Shown piece after piece: positions 27,901 through 43,200 of a stretch of DNA of 64,000 nucleotides (position 1 is its first letter; the number at the start of each line of letters is the position of its first letter). The DNA is from Aplysia californica. Taxonomy: Eukaryota; Mollusca; Gastropoda; Aplysiida; Aplysiidae. The notes below the pieces were generated by a model. That model had not been told where the DNA came from. It worked only from the letters and a program-made list of their open reading frames with translations, and searched no databases. The translations under genes were made by a program, and so were the position numbers. The stretch covers positions 494,996 to 558,995 of the forward strand of contig NW_004797517.1 in the NCBI RefSeq assembly GCF_000002075.1, in the 5' to 3' direction.

Positions 27901-30900
27901 TAAAAAGTATCGGACTACCGTACTGATTCTCAAAATGTACCGGAGTACAGTAAAAGTACCGAAAATTGTAACGTAAGTACAAGTACCGCTGTAAGTAACT
28001 GTGTTATAGAGAAAGTGGAAGGACAGAACAAAACATGCGAGTCTACGATGAAATGAAACATTTGAACTGGTGATTATTTCCTGTGACTGACAGTATGAGT
28101 AGATTTAACTGTGATCAAATTTCACACCTGATTAGTAAGATAAAAACAAGAAAAGATGAACTGTTCTTCACAAACAATTTTTACAAAGGAACACCAAAGT
28201 ACAAACTGATAACATATGCTGGTCAAAACCCCGAAAGAAATCAATTCAAACATTTCACTGCATTGCAATACAAAACATCACCCAAGAAGCACTGTCACAA
28301 CCCCCTCTCCAAACTGAATGTTTAGAGAACAATAAGTGCAAAAATACAAAATGTATGATGAAGTAAAAACAATAACATGAGAAGACAGACAAGTCAGTTC
28401 AAAGCTTCCAATGCAATTAGCGTCAAAATTACTGAGATTGTCAAGTGAAAAGGCTTAAATCAGGTGGTTTGTTAAAAGGATTCTGAATATACAAAAACCC
28501 ATAATACGTAATAATCATGGCTGGTGCTGCATCCCCCCCCCCCCCCCTTTACCCTCAAAATAGTGGGGGGGGGGGGGGGGGAGGTTGTTTGGAATTGAAA
28601 AGGGGAAAGCAAACAGAGACCAAAAAATCCCTACTGTGTACTGTTACACGCAGCTGATAACTCACTTTGCTGGTCTTTCACAACACAAATTAAAACATTT
28701 AAAGTGGTGATATCATCTCAAGCCATACTGAAGAATAATATCAATATAAGGCAGACAAAATAATCATTTCAAAGACAATAAATTATAAACGTACTTGTAT
28801 ATATATATATATATATGGTTCTTCAATACTTAAGACATTTTCTATTCCCTGTTTGACAATCAGTTCTTCTAAAAAAAAACCTACCACACAATACCGTAAA
28901 CATAACTGTAGTCATTTGATGTCGATTACAGTTTACACATCCGATACCGGATGTTTAGTATTCGTTCTTGCCAAGTGCTACTCCATGGGCAGATCTAAAT
29001 CTCGGGTTCTGATGATCATAAACAGAATCTAATTCATTTTTTTGAAAGGATCTGGTTCCAAAAGTTGTGGAAGTCACTTTAAAAATGATCTTATGTTATT
29101 TGTAAAAGGATGCAACTGAACAGTAGGTATGAGAATTTCAAGGTGCATTCGTTAGTGGACAGAATATTGAAGTGACCTAATTACCGATAACTCACCCTTC
29201 TGCCCGGAATGCCGAAACAAGGCCCCGCGGCGTTAAAGTATGAACATGGTGCGCAAGCCCAGTCAGTGACTGAGCAATTAAATATGATAACAAATGATAA
29301 GTAATTCTTCGAAAAACTTGACGAATTTGCTTTCCCAGGCTTGCCAACTTTTGAGATACTGAATTCAGGAATTTTGATGCGCTGGAGCGCCACGGTCAAA
29401 CACTTCTGTGATAGGCTACTAAAACTACTTTTAAAAAACCACCCACACCATAAAAACAGCGATTTTCGGGAAACCAGCGTTTCGGAAAAGGTTCGGGAAC
29501 GATGACGGCAGTTCGGGAATTTCCCGAAAAATTCGGGAAGGTTGACAAGCCCGCTTTCCAATTATGGATGGGACCAGATTATGTCTTGTGTGCATGGACT
29601 TAAAATCGGATTTGTTAGCATAGCGTTGAACGCATCTGCTGCACTATATCATAACAGGACCAAATTAGCTGTCTATATTTTTTTAAATTTGGTAACCAAA
29701 TATGTGAAGTGTCACGTTTGGAACAAAAGAGAAGGACCATTGATTGCCAATGAATTCTCTTCTTGTGTCAGTAACTGCCTGGAGCCTAGTCTACTGACAA
29801 TAAATATGCCACATTCATTATATACAGTGATGGCTCTACTTATCAGACCACAACGCTATCTTGTCAAATGCAACCAGCGACATTTGTACCAGATAGGACA
29901 AAACTGTTGAACACACAATATCTTGAAAAAGAACAAATGCAAATGGAAGTGGACAGCACATACAGAGATAGAAAGGTCCCTGAAAAATGGTAGGGTCTAT
30001 GTGCTCATGGATAATCTTGAATGTTTTTAAGAAAGCAAGACAATTATGGTTTGCTTTAACCCTATCTGTACGTCCTGGGGTCATTTTGTACCCCCGGGGT
30101 TGTATTCTTCGCATTATAGAGTATTACTTCTTGCGCGAAGATCTCTTTGAAACTTTCAGTATTTCTCAAAAAATCATTTTGACTGACTGCTGTGCAAAGC
30201 ATACTGATTGGATTAACGAATAAATTTCCTCTTTCGAAAGTGGTGGCACAGAATTCCCCACGTCGTATGGATACGATAGTAAAACACGATGTACGGATAG
30301 GGTTAATCGATTACCCAAACGCCCATGCGTCCATTGGCGCTTGCCGAGTGGCATTGATTAACGTGACTCAAACGCCTAGAGGCCGACATACTGTCACTTA
30401 GGCGGTTGAATCATGCAGATTTTGGTAGGTCTGAATGCCTATGTTCAGCAACTTACGTAAGAAAGATTTTTTGAAAAAAAGTTAGTTACAGACTATCGTC
30501 CTACATAATATTATATCACATATCTGATTTTCAGATTCATAGGTACAAGCATAAAGAAACAAAACAAGTTTTTCGCTTGTCCTGAAAAATTTGTCTCTTG
30601 GCACTTAGGCGGTTGAATCACGCGGTTAACGATATGTTTTTATGATCTTTGTTCCAGTGGTCTGTTGGGGAACAAACATTTTTCTCTCTATGATAGGCAT
30701 TATGTTGTGATATTTATGTTAATAAATATTAATAAATGTTAAATCGACATCAGAATGACTTAGATTTGTTCATAAATTGTAGTCATCTGATGTCGGTTGC
30801 AGTTTACACATCCGATACTGGATGTTTAGTATTCGTTCTTGCCAAGTGCTAGTATCTAATTGTTCATGTTGTTTGGTTCAACTGATGCAATTTGATTGTT

Positions 30901-33900
30901 TATTATGGATCTTGTACAATGGATCTGCCTGTGGAGGAAGTGCTGGCAGATAGGCATTATGTTGTAATATTTTTGTTAATAAATATTAATAAATGTTAAA
31001 TCGACATCAGAATGACTTAGATTTGTTTATAAATTTATTTATTTTTTACACTGTTTGTTCACCAGTAAGCCATCCTGGGACTACGAAGCTCATGCAAATG
31101 CTGTCAACAAAGAAAAGTTGCTGAGAACCAAAAATGAATATCAACTCATGACACTGTTTTTAACTATGAATAACATGCACTGGTTCTTTCTTTTAGATGA
31201 GAAAGGCAACCTCTATACACAAGTATCCGGCAAATCAGCGGTGCACAAGATTAGTACCTTGAGGCAAAATACATCTAACTGTACAAACACATGGAATTCA
31301 GAAAGTTCTTTCATTAAATCAAACAGTGCAACATTTGGACCAACCTCAAGGGACTAGAAAGGGAAATCTATGATAAAGAAACCCATTCCATTTCAAAAGA
31401 CTAAAGAAACCCATTCCATTAAAAAAAACTAAAGAAACCCATTCCATTTCAAAAGTCAAAATATATATGAAATAATGGGGGGGGGGGAGAAAGGTAGCTC
31501 ATAGCTACTGACTCCACCATGTACAATGTAAAGAGCAGCTACAATAAGGCACTAATCTTAGCATAGTCCTACTGCCTGTAACAAGAGAAACAAGTTACAA
31601 CTATGAAAATGAACTTTCTAATAAGATGTAATGGGCAATGAGGTAGCCTACTGCATTATGGTGATGCTAAAAGAGAAGATTTTTGCCCCAAAACTTATCT
31701 ATGTAACACCCCTTTTTTAAATTCTAAACCAAAGATTTCTCTGTACTGTCCTTAACGTCCTTAAAAGACAATATAAAAACCAAATACCAGTACCATTTCC
31801 TTCTGAGTTTTTTTTTTCTTGCTACTGTCTCCCCTATCTAAAGCCCTTAGCCTTTGTTGAATGTATTGTTTTCATCAGAGTATATACAAAACAGAGAATA
31901 GATCTAATCTATGGCATAAAAGAAAATAATGCCATGAATGATTTTTAAAAAATGATTTTCATCTTTGGAATGTCGATATTCAGCCAAATAGAGAAAAAAA
32001 CACCCATTGTCAGCACTTGCAGTTGTACCATTCCTGCCTTATTGAAAAGGGTTTCAAAGTGCTCAGTTTTAATGACTGCAATGCCCCCACCCCCCCCCCC
32101 CCCCACCACTCTTCTCACTCCGCCAGAAGAACTTCAGCCTTAAGTTCAGAAACATGCTAATACTTCTGCCCTACAACTAGCTTTCCCTTGACCTGATCCT
32201 TACTCTGAGAAGACTTTTAAACACAACAAAAGATTATTGAAAGTAGATAAAAGCTGCCAAGTGAAAAGCACAATGAGTATTCACAACTTGGATAAGAAAG
32301 CAGTGTTAAAAATCCAAGCCAAACAACGTGGTGAAAAAAACATAGGGTGCAGCAATGAACAGAATACCATCTACAGAGTCAGTTACAAATGAAAGTTGAA
32401 AAATTCACTTGACAAAAAGGGAAAGGTGAAAAAACACACACGAAAACTTTCAAAAACAAGTTTGACAAAAGAGCAATGGTTTATACGATATCACATATCC
32501 TGATGGTATACTCACACTGGAGGAGCAGGGGGGCCCGCTCGTCCCCTGGGTTGAATAACAATGGCATACACCATGCAGATATCGCAACGAGTGGGATCGA
32601 CACAACACACAAAAAGAAGCCTAAATTTCTTTGGCTCTAGCAAATCATACAAGGACACTATCGCGGGTTTCTGTGTTGCACATGATACATGTTTTCAGAA
32701 TAGAATTTGCAGTTCGTGATAAAACATTAAATGTGGGTGTTCCCCAAGGACCTAGAGGGATTTTTAGATGACTTGGCATAATGTGTCTTCCTCCCCTCCC
32801 CCCCCCAACCCAATTCATTCATGCTGGACAGGTGCACTGGAAAAAAAATTAACAGCCTGTACACTAAAGTCTTATTAAAAAGGTGTTGAAGAACATGAAA
32901 ATTTGGGAAAGATTAAAGCACTAAATTTCCTTTCCATCCGTGGTTGTTGTTTCGAGTGATTAAAATTGTTTCAATGTCACAACAAAGACCAACACTACTT
33001 TCTTTACTATTTCATAAAGGTCAAAGGCTTAGTTACAATTTTAATGTAATGTTTGTCTCAAAAAAGTAATTGATAAAGTGAAAGACTGAACATTCCAGAA
33101 AAAAACCAAAAGAAAATAAAAATTCACATCCACATAAAGACAAAGCTCTTGGATCAAAAAACATAAATAACACACACTGCATTGCTAATTGAAAAAAAAA
33201 TTCTACACGATAAATTGTAATACAGAATATATTTTTTTAAAAGCAACCTCAAACTGCAATTACTATTCCCTTAACTTATTTCTAAGTAATTCTCTGACCA
33301 TTTGCGTTTGTGCCTGGTGAAAGGTAACGTCTGAGGCAATTTGAAGAAGTGCATTTTATTGCCTTTTCTGGTACAAAAACCATTTCTGAACAACTTGCTC
33401 TACAAATTTAAGATTGCTTCAGTACTTTATGAGACCTGGTTAATTTTGTCAGGTAGGGTGCAGATACAAAGTTTTGAGAAAAATGGGCCGCATCATTCGT
33501 CCCCACATCCCTTGACACACAGTAACAACTCAAACTTTAAAAAAGCAATTTAAGACAACTGAAGAGTTTCAAAGTGTCATTAAAAACGTTTTGAAAGCAA
33601 ATTCACTGTCAAGTAGAACTAGGACTTTCGCAAAATTACTTCGCTTTCCTCACGAAGTGTGGAAGGGTACATGTACGCTCACAGCCTCTGTCAATGCACA
33701 CACGAAAACACATTAGACGACCTAAATACTGATAGGCGAAGTGAAGGGGTAATTTTTATGAACAAGTTATAAAAATCGTTGTAAATGAAAATAATAGAAA
33801 TTTCCAAGAATGGCTTTGCTTTGCTCATGAAGTGGAATAGGGTATAACTGTGCAAAACCAGCTATCCTTTACTGCTTTGTTACACTCGTGCGCACTTCCC

Positions 33901-36900
33901 AGGTCGAGTAAGGTAACAGGCTGACCTAAATTTTGGTATGTAATGTGATGGCTTTGTATTTATAAACCTGCCGCCCATGTAGGATCTGACAGTAAATGTT
34001 CCTACGCAAATTGTCTTGCAATTATTTTAGATGAATTGTGACAAAAAACATCTTCAAAATACATTATTTTGAGTCAAGTAAAAACAAAGCCATGTAAATA
34101 TCAGTAGAATGGCTAAAAATCATTGTTAAATGGAACTAAATTTTGGAGAAAAAAAGTCTTTTTGACCTTTACTGTCCTGTACCTCAGTTCAAACAAATGC
34201 GTCTTACGGAACCTTCCACCAGGTACGAATACATTTTGGTACAAGCTAGTAGCAGCAACAAAATAGGATAACTATTAATTAACCAAGACGTGTCATGAAG
34301 CCAAACTTTCCAAGCGGCATATCCATGATCAGTCACCAGAAAGGAACGCCAAATCTTCCATTGAAAAAATTATTTTTAAGTTCACACCAGTCACTTGTAT
34401 GAACATAAAAATCTTTTAAAACTGATATTGTAAACTGTAGATTTTGTTTGTTCTTGTTCCAGGACCCATTTCTTCTTACTCCTGATTCATACAGTCCAAA
34501 ATTCATGCTTAAAATTCAACACCACAAAGTCCTGGTTGCCAAACAAAAATTCAGAGAAACGAAAATACCAACCTTGATCTAGATCTTCGTCTTTTAACAG
34601 GCGTCCGGGATCGACGAGGAGACCTATGCCTTGATCTTGACCTCCTCCGTGACCTGGACCTTGACTTACGACGACGGCCTCCCCTTGATCGCGAGCGAGA
34701 CCGCCGAGATCGAGAAGCAGAGCGGCTGCGAGCCTTTGACTTGGATCTCGACCTTTTTCTTGGTGGGGATTGTGCATCCTCTTTTTCTTATTTGAAAAAA
34801 AAAGGGGGGGGGGGGGGGGAGTTTAGATCAAATTCTCTGAACAACATTGCCTCTGAGCTATCCTGAAACAAAGAAAATGTCCCAGTAAGGGTCTCGGTTT
34901 TCAACAGCACATGTCCTTTAATCTTATCAAAAAGAATGTCTCATTTATAGAAGGAAAGAATGAGAATTCAGCCTTTTCGTGCCAGGGATTACGAGTCTAG
35001 CACAATGACTTAACCATGATCACCCATACGAAAACTGCCTGAGCTTTACCTTATTTCGTACGCCCAAATACAGACCACATGACACCAACTGACCCCCCCC
35101 CCCCCCCCCCCAATTCCCAGTTTTCCATTATTTGAATAAAATTAAAAACTCTTTGCGGCAAGCATAAACAATTTCTGCTCACTGCAAATAGCATTTTTCT
35201 AAGCGAAAAATTCTAAGCCCTGATATCCAAAAGGAAAAAAAACCCATGAGAGCAAACACTGATTGATGAGAATGCAAATTTACACTCAGCTGTTACTCAA
35301 AAACATATAACCTCAACAAGCAGCTCAATTGTTCTAGGCCCAAAAAGAAAAATCTTTCAGGTGAGAGAAAAAACACTGCTTCATTCTTTTAACAGTTGTA
35401 CCTACTTTACTGGGAAGACTATGTAAAAGAGTGGAATGGCTGTTACTGAATTATCTTACAACAGGAGGAGAGATGATACTCTGATAGGCAGCAGCGGTGT
35501 CCCAACGGTCAGCCAGACTATGGGATGGGTGAAGGCAATATACAATATGTATTTTTCTTCCTTTTTTTTAACATTTAGAATTCGGATCTTGACAAAATAT
35601 TTCTCAAGTACATACCAGATTTAATTTTTCTAATCTGCAATAAATATTTCTTTTTTTAAAATATATATTTTAGGGCTTACTGCAACTGAATAGGTGGCCC
35701 ACACAATAAGATATAGGTAAAAGAAAATTTGAACCCCAATTCTCAAAATAAGTTAACCCTATCCGTATGCCCTGGGGTCATTTTGTACTCCCGGGTTGTA
35801 TTCCTCACATTTTAGAATACCTCTAGTACGAAGAACTCTTTGAAACTTTCAGTATTTAAAAAAAAATCATTTTGACATACTGCAATGCAAAGTGTATGGA
35901 TCGGATTAATAAGTAAATTTCCTCTTTGTAAAGTGGTGGCACAGAGTTCCCCACGTCGTATGGATACAATAGTAAAACACGATGCATGGATACGGTGAAA
36001 GGTGCCTTTCACACGTGATATAATGGCAATCCACCTGTGGCTGCACTGATTGTTTGCTTGTTTGAGTAAAGAGAAGCACATCGACACAATAATGGCCATT
36101 CAGTGCTAGGGAAAAGTAAGACAGACAGAAACAACAGAAGGAAAATAAAAAAGTAGGACCTACCAGTGGTGCCCTCTAACTACCCGCAGTGGCTGCACTG
36201 AGAGTGGAGACTTCGGATGTACATAGAAAGTCAATTAACTTCCAAATGGTGGGCTAAAGTTTGACTTTTACCATTATGTGATTATGTGGACTTCATAATA
36301 TTTCAGCTGCACAAATTAGCCAATGGAGCTAAATCATCAAATCCGATTAAGGGGTTATGTACACGATACGAGGAATTTTCTAGGGGTCTAATTATAGACT
36401 AATTAGAAGAATCATGACGGAATTTGTCGAGTTTTATGAAAAAGTTGGTCTCTGTGGCGGCCATCTTGGATTTTTGGCCATGTTGTGGGGGAAATCGTTT
36501 CCTACAGAAAATATTAAAATTCAAACCTCAAACTTTGCACACATATTAACAAACAAATTATCTGTGATCATAGGCTTTGATTTTTTTTATCATTAAAAAC
36601 AACAAAAATATTGACATATCACTGGATCAGCACTGAAAAAAACGAGTATGACGTGAAAAAAATCAGAATTATTTTAAAAAGTAATCACTATTTCACAAAA
36701 TCCCCGCCTATGATCACAGAACTTTCTATACAGCCCCTGTGTGCCAAATTTCAAACATGTAGCTCTGATAGTTTAAGAAAAACGATTTCCCCCGCGTGGT
36801 CACCATAGTGAAAAAGTACTTTTTGAGAAAAACAAAAAAAAAAGATTTGAAAACGTCAAAGTTTAAAAATCCATTGCCTTGAACGCGTTAAATTAGATAT

Positions 36901-37166
36901 TTTTTTTTATCGTTGGCACATTTTTCTGATGGAACTTATCAGGCTATTGATGGTTTATTTTCTTCTGAAGTTAACATTCCAAAACAAGTTCTCATGGCTA
37001 CCTTCATTAATCTTTAGTCCCTACCCTTGACCAGTTACGTACAAATCAAAGGAATCATTTAGTGACATTCCGAGATAACTTCATCACACAGTGCGTGCGT
37101 GCGTACATGTGTATGTACATTAATTGGTTATGTCTGTGTATGTATGTATGTGCGTGTGTGTGTGTG

Positions 37167-37208
<42 letters not shown>

Positions 37209-40200
37209 TCTCTCTCTCTCCCTCTTCCTCTCTCTCCCTCGCTCTCTTCCTCCGTCTCTCTCTCCCTCACTCTCTTCCTCCGCCTCTCTCCCCCTCCGTC
37301 TCTCTCTCTCTCTCTCTTTTTTTTTCTCCCCCCCTCTCTTTTTCCCCACGAATTGAGATCTTGAAAACAATGTGGGGGTCTTTGAAAAAAATTTCCAGGA
37401 ATTGGTGGGGATCCTGCAGTTAGTGTTCCACAAGCGAATTGCCACTCCCAGTCTCAGATTTGGTGACCTGGATCAAGCTCTTGTCTGGAGTCCCCCCCCC
37501 CCCCCCCCAAACCCATCGGTGTATGTAATAAGTAGTCAACCAATGCCACCCCTCCTGTGCATTCAACTATGATTAATGGTTCAAGAACTTTTTTCTTGGC
37601 TGTCTGAACGATCAATTGGTCACAACTAATTTCATACCTCTCGCCACCCAGGAAGCGCCACTCCAACACTTTCACAGGCACTGATGAGATTTCACACCAA
37701 CACCACCATTGCACCGTTCAGGGCTCACATGGATGGGTGACATCTACCCCCAAACCACACCCCTACTCCACTTCCTCGCCTAGCGACATGGCATAAAGGT
37801 TACATCTAAAGGAACCACACTTGATAGTTTTGTTTCAAATCAGGGCTTAATGGGCAAAGCATTTTCCGTCATAGGTAAAAACCCTCCGAAGGGAAGGAAT
37901 TTCTATTTTTGTTTGAGAGTTAGACAGGATTCTGTTTTATACAGGTAATTAGAGGAATTTATCAAGGGGGGAGGGGAGATTCCGTTATGACATGTTTCTG
38001 TCTTACACAGGTTTCCATTACGGAAAGTTCAACTGTATTAGATTAAACGCCCAGGAGGGGGTTAATCATATGAACTAGACTTACTTGGTTCAGCAGCAGC
38101 AGCTGAAATCAACTTCTGGGCTTCTTTGACTTTTTTCATGGCCTCATCAATCTCACGCTGAGAGGCTTCGCTGGCTTTACCTTGAGGTTTAATGATACTT
38201 GCTTTAGAATGTTGCACACTGAAAGGCAAAAGTTTGTGTAAGTCAATTTTAAAACACTTCCAAACACAATATCAGAAGGTTAACTTAAAAAAAGAATGCA
38301 AAGACATAAAGTAAATGTACTTGGCAACTTAAGAAGAAAAAGCTAATATGACCCTCTATAAGCCTGACTGAATGCTTCTTTCCTAGGAAAGAAAAATGGA
38401 CCATTGATAGGTTAAAAAAGGAATAAACAGGACTACAGTTACATTTAACCCTCATCCTGCGGGAGCCGGGTTTATATTCCGCGATAAGTGTATTTCGGCA
38501 CCTCGCATCCCTCCCGGTCCCGTGTCAGTCCTACCCTGGCTCAGCACACACGCACCGAGCATCATCCACGTGATGACCGGGTCCCGTATTCCCGCAGCTA
38601 AAGTGTGTGTGCGTCAGTCTGCTTGAATTTTGTGCATTTGGGGCCTACTTCTAGAATCGCCTACATTGGTTTGTAACCGAGGCATACGTCTCATTCAAAA
38701 CACAGTAAGTTGGTATCTCTAGGTCTTCGTCCAATGAAATTAGAACATATTGACCTACTTAGACATGACGTGACCTCAGTGCTTATTTGTCGTATCTCCA
38801 TTTTTTCTAACAGTGAAAATGTAACTTCTTCTTAAGCTCACTCTTTGTTATGAACTGTTTTCACTGTTAATAAAAATTTAGAGATACGACAAGAAAGCAC
38901 TGGGTCGCGATGAGGCGCTCGAAAGGATAGCCAAGAAACAAAACTTCCATTTTTCTACACAAAATCTTTCAAATGAGCTTGATTTTATATAAAATGATAT
39001 TATCTGATAAAAATAAGCTTATTCGATAGTTTTGGATACCATTGTGCAGGTAAAAAGAACAATTTGAGAGCAAAACATTCGGAAATTGACCTTTATAATT
39101 ACCTTTCGAACCCCAGATCATTCGTAACAACAAGAGAGTCTAAAATGGTTATTCGAATGGGCGTAACTACTCATAATGTCTCATCAGCTTATGAGGGGGT
39201 TGTTTTTGTGTTCGTAATACTTCATAAATAGAAAGCTATAAAAGATAGAGCGTTATTTTCATCATCGATTAACACACCCCCACATTATTCACAGCGAAAA
39301 CAAACAGGTTTCCAGTGCTGCTCGCTGTATACTACCAGTACACTCTGAGTGACCTGGCCGGCTGATCCCAGCAGCCCGTCGGGAACAACCGATATAAGAA
39401 GTTACTGATAAGACTCGAATCTTGGCACAGACGCAGGACAAGAGTTAAAAAAGCAAATACTGCAGAGAGAATTGAACAATAAAATTCGTTGTGATCAAGA
39501 CACTAAAATGGTTCAATCAACAATTTCAAAATCCCCTTTTGAACTTAACGATCTAAAGGATAAATAAGAGAAAAGAGAAGAGGAACCTTGCTAAAATCAC
39601 TGAAAAAAATTATATGTCAACCCAAGAACATGGTAATAATGAAACAACAAATCAATGGAAAGATATAAGAATATAAATAAAATTTACGCAGGTCAGATGT
39701 AAAGAAAATTTTCAACCATGCAATCACTTCAAGTATATATAATTTTCACCAAAAACATACATACATAGATACTACCTACATACCTCATCGTTCGTCCTTT
39801 GAAAACAACATTGTTGTAAGTGAGAGCTTGAGCAACAGATCTTTGATCGGTAAACTCTATGTAAGCAGCACGAGCACCAGCATGCTCATCCCCAGCCAGT
39901 CGCACATATTTGATCTCTCCAACTTGCGAAAAAAAATTTAACAGCATTTCTCCAGTCACCTAAGAAAAAAAGTGAGGAACACACAAATAAGACGTAGTCC
40001 ATTTTTCGCTAGCTTAGGGACGGAAGTAAAAATTATTGGCTACCTGCATGCCTTTAACATGACAAAGAACTTAGAGCTTATAATATGTATTGCATTTGAT
40101 AGCTACTGCAGTCAAAACTATTTGCATGCCAATATAACAGAGAAAAAAAATTATGCTAACTCTAGAATATGGTATTAATGTAACAACAAATCAATGGAAT

Positions 40201-43200
40201 GACAGTCTTGCAGTCACTAAATTTTTTTCAACATGTCTATTTCACGGCGTCACTTTTCGCCCGATTCTGTTACCTTTAGTTAGCGTGACTCTGCAGCCCG
40301 CAGAGCTCCCCGGCTCGGGGTCATGAGCCCTGAATCAACTTTGCCGGTGTCAGTTAGGAAGTTCACATTTTTGACTATGTTTAAAACGATATAGCTTCTT
40401 CCCCATCCCACACAGCAAACCATTACGCGGATGTACTAAAAGCTCAATGTCTTGAGATTTATTCTGCGATAGAATGGTTAATTTCTGTGCCTTAGTTTTT
40501 TTCTAGACAAGTGTTTGTAGAGTACCCAATTTGTCCTATTTTAGTTATTTTAGTTATGAATAAATGACTTAATTTTAAAAAGGCACGACAGATCTCTCAA
40601 AAATCAGTGTTAAACTGACTACGAATATCATGTCTTTTACCATGAGAAATCGTAAACATGTCAAGCACAACTAGTCTGTATGCTTCCCGGGAAGCTGAGA
40701 ATGTTTCGGAGTGTACTATGGTCTGCTGGGGTAATAATATAGTGTAAAGCGCATAGAGCCTGCTGTTGAGCGGGGATATGCGCTATACAAATGCTATCTA
40801 TTATTATTATTAGTCCAAGTGCCTAGCTGATCGCACAACTCGTCGCCTGAAACATACGTGTTTGCCTTTCAGGCGACGAGTCAGGCGCGATCGGCTTGTG
40901 CCACGATAGCCGCTTTGCGCCCTCAATCTGGCTAGCAAACCGACCCGACCCGATCTCCCAATGGGTGCCCAAACACTCGGACGAGCGACAGTCGTTCTTC
41001 TAGGCTAACGACAACAGCCAACCGACCAAATGTACCATTAATAAATCTCTTATCCCTCATATGTGTTCAAACCAAAGTGATGACAACAGCCAAGTGATAG
41101 TTTAGTCAGCACAGTTAGTTGTGTAAGGGTTATAACGACTGTCGCTCGTCCGAAAGTTTGCTGCGAATGCGCTCAGTTACTAGACCTCGGACGAGGCATG
41201 TTTTGAAAGTAGTAGCAGATCTACGAATACAATTGATTATTTGTATGTCGCAATTGTAACAGTTATCATGCTATTATCACAGAATCCTGAGTGTGGGAAA
41301 AGATCCAACACAACTTGAGGCGAGTCAAATACTAAATCCGGCACCAATATTTCGGATTATAATGCTCTGAGTTCCTACTGACAAAAAGTTCAATGGGTGC
41401 TTCCCGTGATAGAGAAGAAGGCAGAGTAAGTTCATAGAAAAATTCGGCGCAACAGCAGACTGGAACAAAATATCGTCTAAATCAGGAAAGTCAGGATGCT
41501 TGAGATTTGGGGGAAAAAATCTGGATATCCTGACTAAATCGGGATGAGTGGCAGGTCTGAGTTAACAAGGCCTCAGTACTGCCCTAAACTGACAAAACGC
41601 CTGTTTTTTTTAATTTGGGCGTCAATATTTTTTTATTTGCTAAATCAACATCCTGATTAGTTAACCAACTCGTATGAAAAATCAAAGTGAAACTGTGACC
41701 ATGTTTTTAAATCAATTAGAATTCAAATTTCGGAACAACACCTTTTTAAAATGGTTATACAGTAGTCTCCGCCTAAGAACCCGGTGCTCGGGAGCAAGGA
41801 AATGCGGGATCTTAGGCAAACCGGGATCTTAACCGACGAACCCAGGGAAGAATCTATGGAGACCCATGTTAAGGCTCACAATCGGAAAAAACGGTCTACC
41901 TCCACCCTACAATGAACTGACGTGACCCCTTGGTGGGTTTATGACTTATGGCGGGCAAACAGTGGTTAACCTTGATGACCTATCACAGTGCATAGTGGCA
42001 TGAGGCGTGCCATTTTCACTTATTATCCTATCATGAGTCTAAAGATCTACGCTTATCTAGTTGCCCCTCCTCTTTACCTGTCAAAAATGTATAGCTTTCC
42101 ATCTCTGACCGAGTTCCCCCCCCCCCTCCAAACCGCCTTTGTCGTTACACACCATTACGTTGTGAACGCACCAATTAAAATTCAGTCTGTCTCGCAAATT
42201 CGGGAGTAGAGACAACTGCTGCAATGGTCAAGGATGCGTTCACGGTTCGATGTGATCCCGCCTGGAGAGAACGTGTAGGCCCTACCTACCCAGCGAGTGA
42301 TGTAAGTTTAGGGGGCGAGCTCAGGTGTGAGTGTGATATGTGAGGAAAACAAACGTGTCGGTCTGTTCACACCCCGGTGTGATCCCGTCTGGGGCAAACA
42401 TTGTATCGCTTCATCGAGTTTTACAACGTGTATGTGATCACATTCACATTAGTGGCTGATCTTTGATGCGACGGACAGTTTATTGATCTCAACTTTTCAC
42501 TCTTGGTTGATCGGCTGTCCCGCCCGGGTTTTTGTTTAGCAAATTATGATCTGAAATGCGGGATCTTAGCTGAATGTAGACCATCAGAGCGGGATCTTAG
42601 GGGTGACTTTTGTATAGTAAAAATTCTGTTTTCCTAAAACAACGGGATCTTAAGCGAACTGGGATCGTAAGCGGTGGGATCTAAGGCGGAGACTACTGTA
42701 CAATCAAAAGGCCTTTTTATCTCAAGACTGCTGTGAATAAGAAAAAGGTGTTTTGTCAGCGTACCCTAACAAACAGCTTAACTGTTTATCTTCTCTCTTA
42801 TCATGTATTTTACTAAGTCTAATTCAGGATAGAGATCCCTTGAAATTCCTATTTTTCTGTCAATTTACAAAATTTCAGTACTTTACTGATTAGAGAAAAC
42901 CAGCCATTTCTGTACACAAAAAAAAGGAAGAAAAAAAGCAGAGACAAAATTTAGAAACCTTTCATTCATGTCATAAATTTCCTTTGAAAACATGACAATA
43001 GTCAATCATTTGGTCAATTTCTGCAAGCAACAGGCTTTTTACTCAGAACAATACAGTCAAACCTGTGTAAGACGGCCACCCATTGTCAAGGAGAAAAGTG
43101 GCCGTATAAAACAGGTGGCCATCTTATGCAGGACTGATCAAGATAAAGAAAACAAACCATTCCCATTTGAGGCCCCAAGCGAAAGTAGCCCCACTATGAT

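Noticed and set aside
29181-29561. Minus-strand frame of 126 codons
   Set aside because: Irregular composition; part overlaps a TTCGGGAA-rich repeat-like tract.
35052-35092. A 39-nt symmetric exon (SWCHVVCIWAYEIR)
   Set aside because: Acceptor follows a G-run with no pyrimidine tract; hydrophobic peptide.
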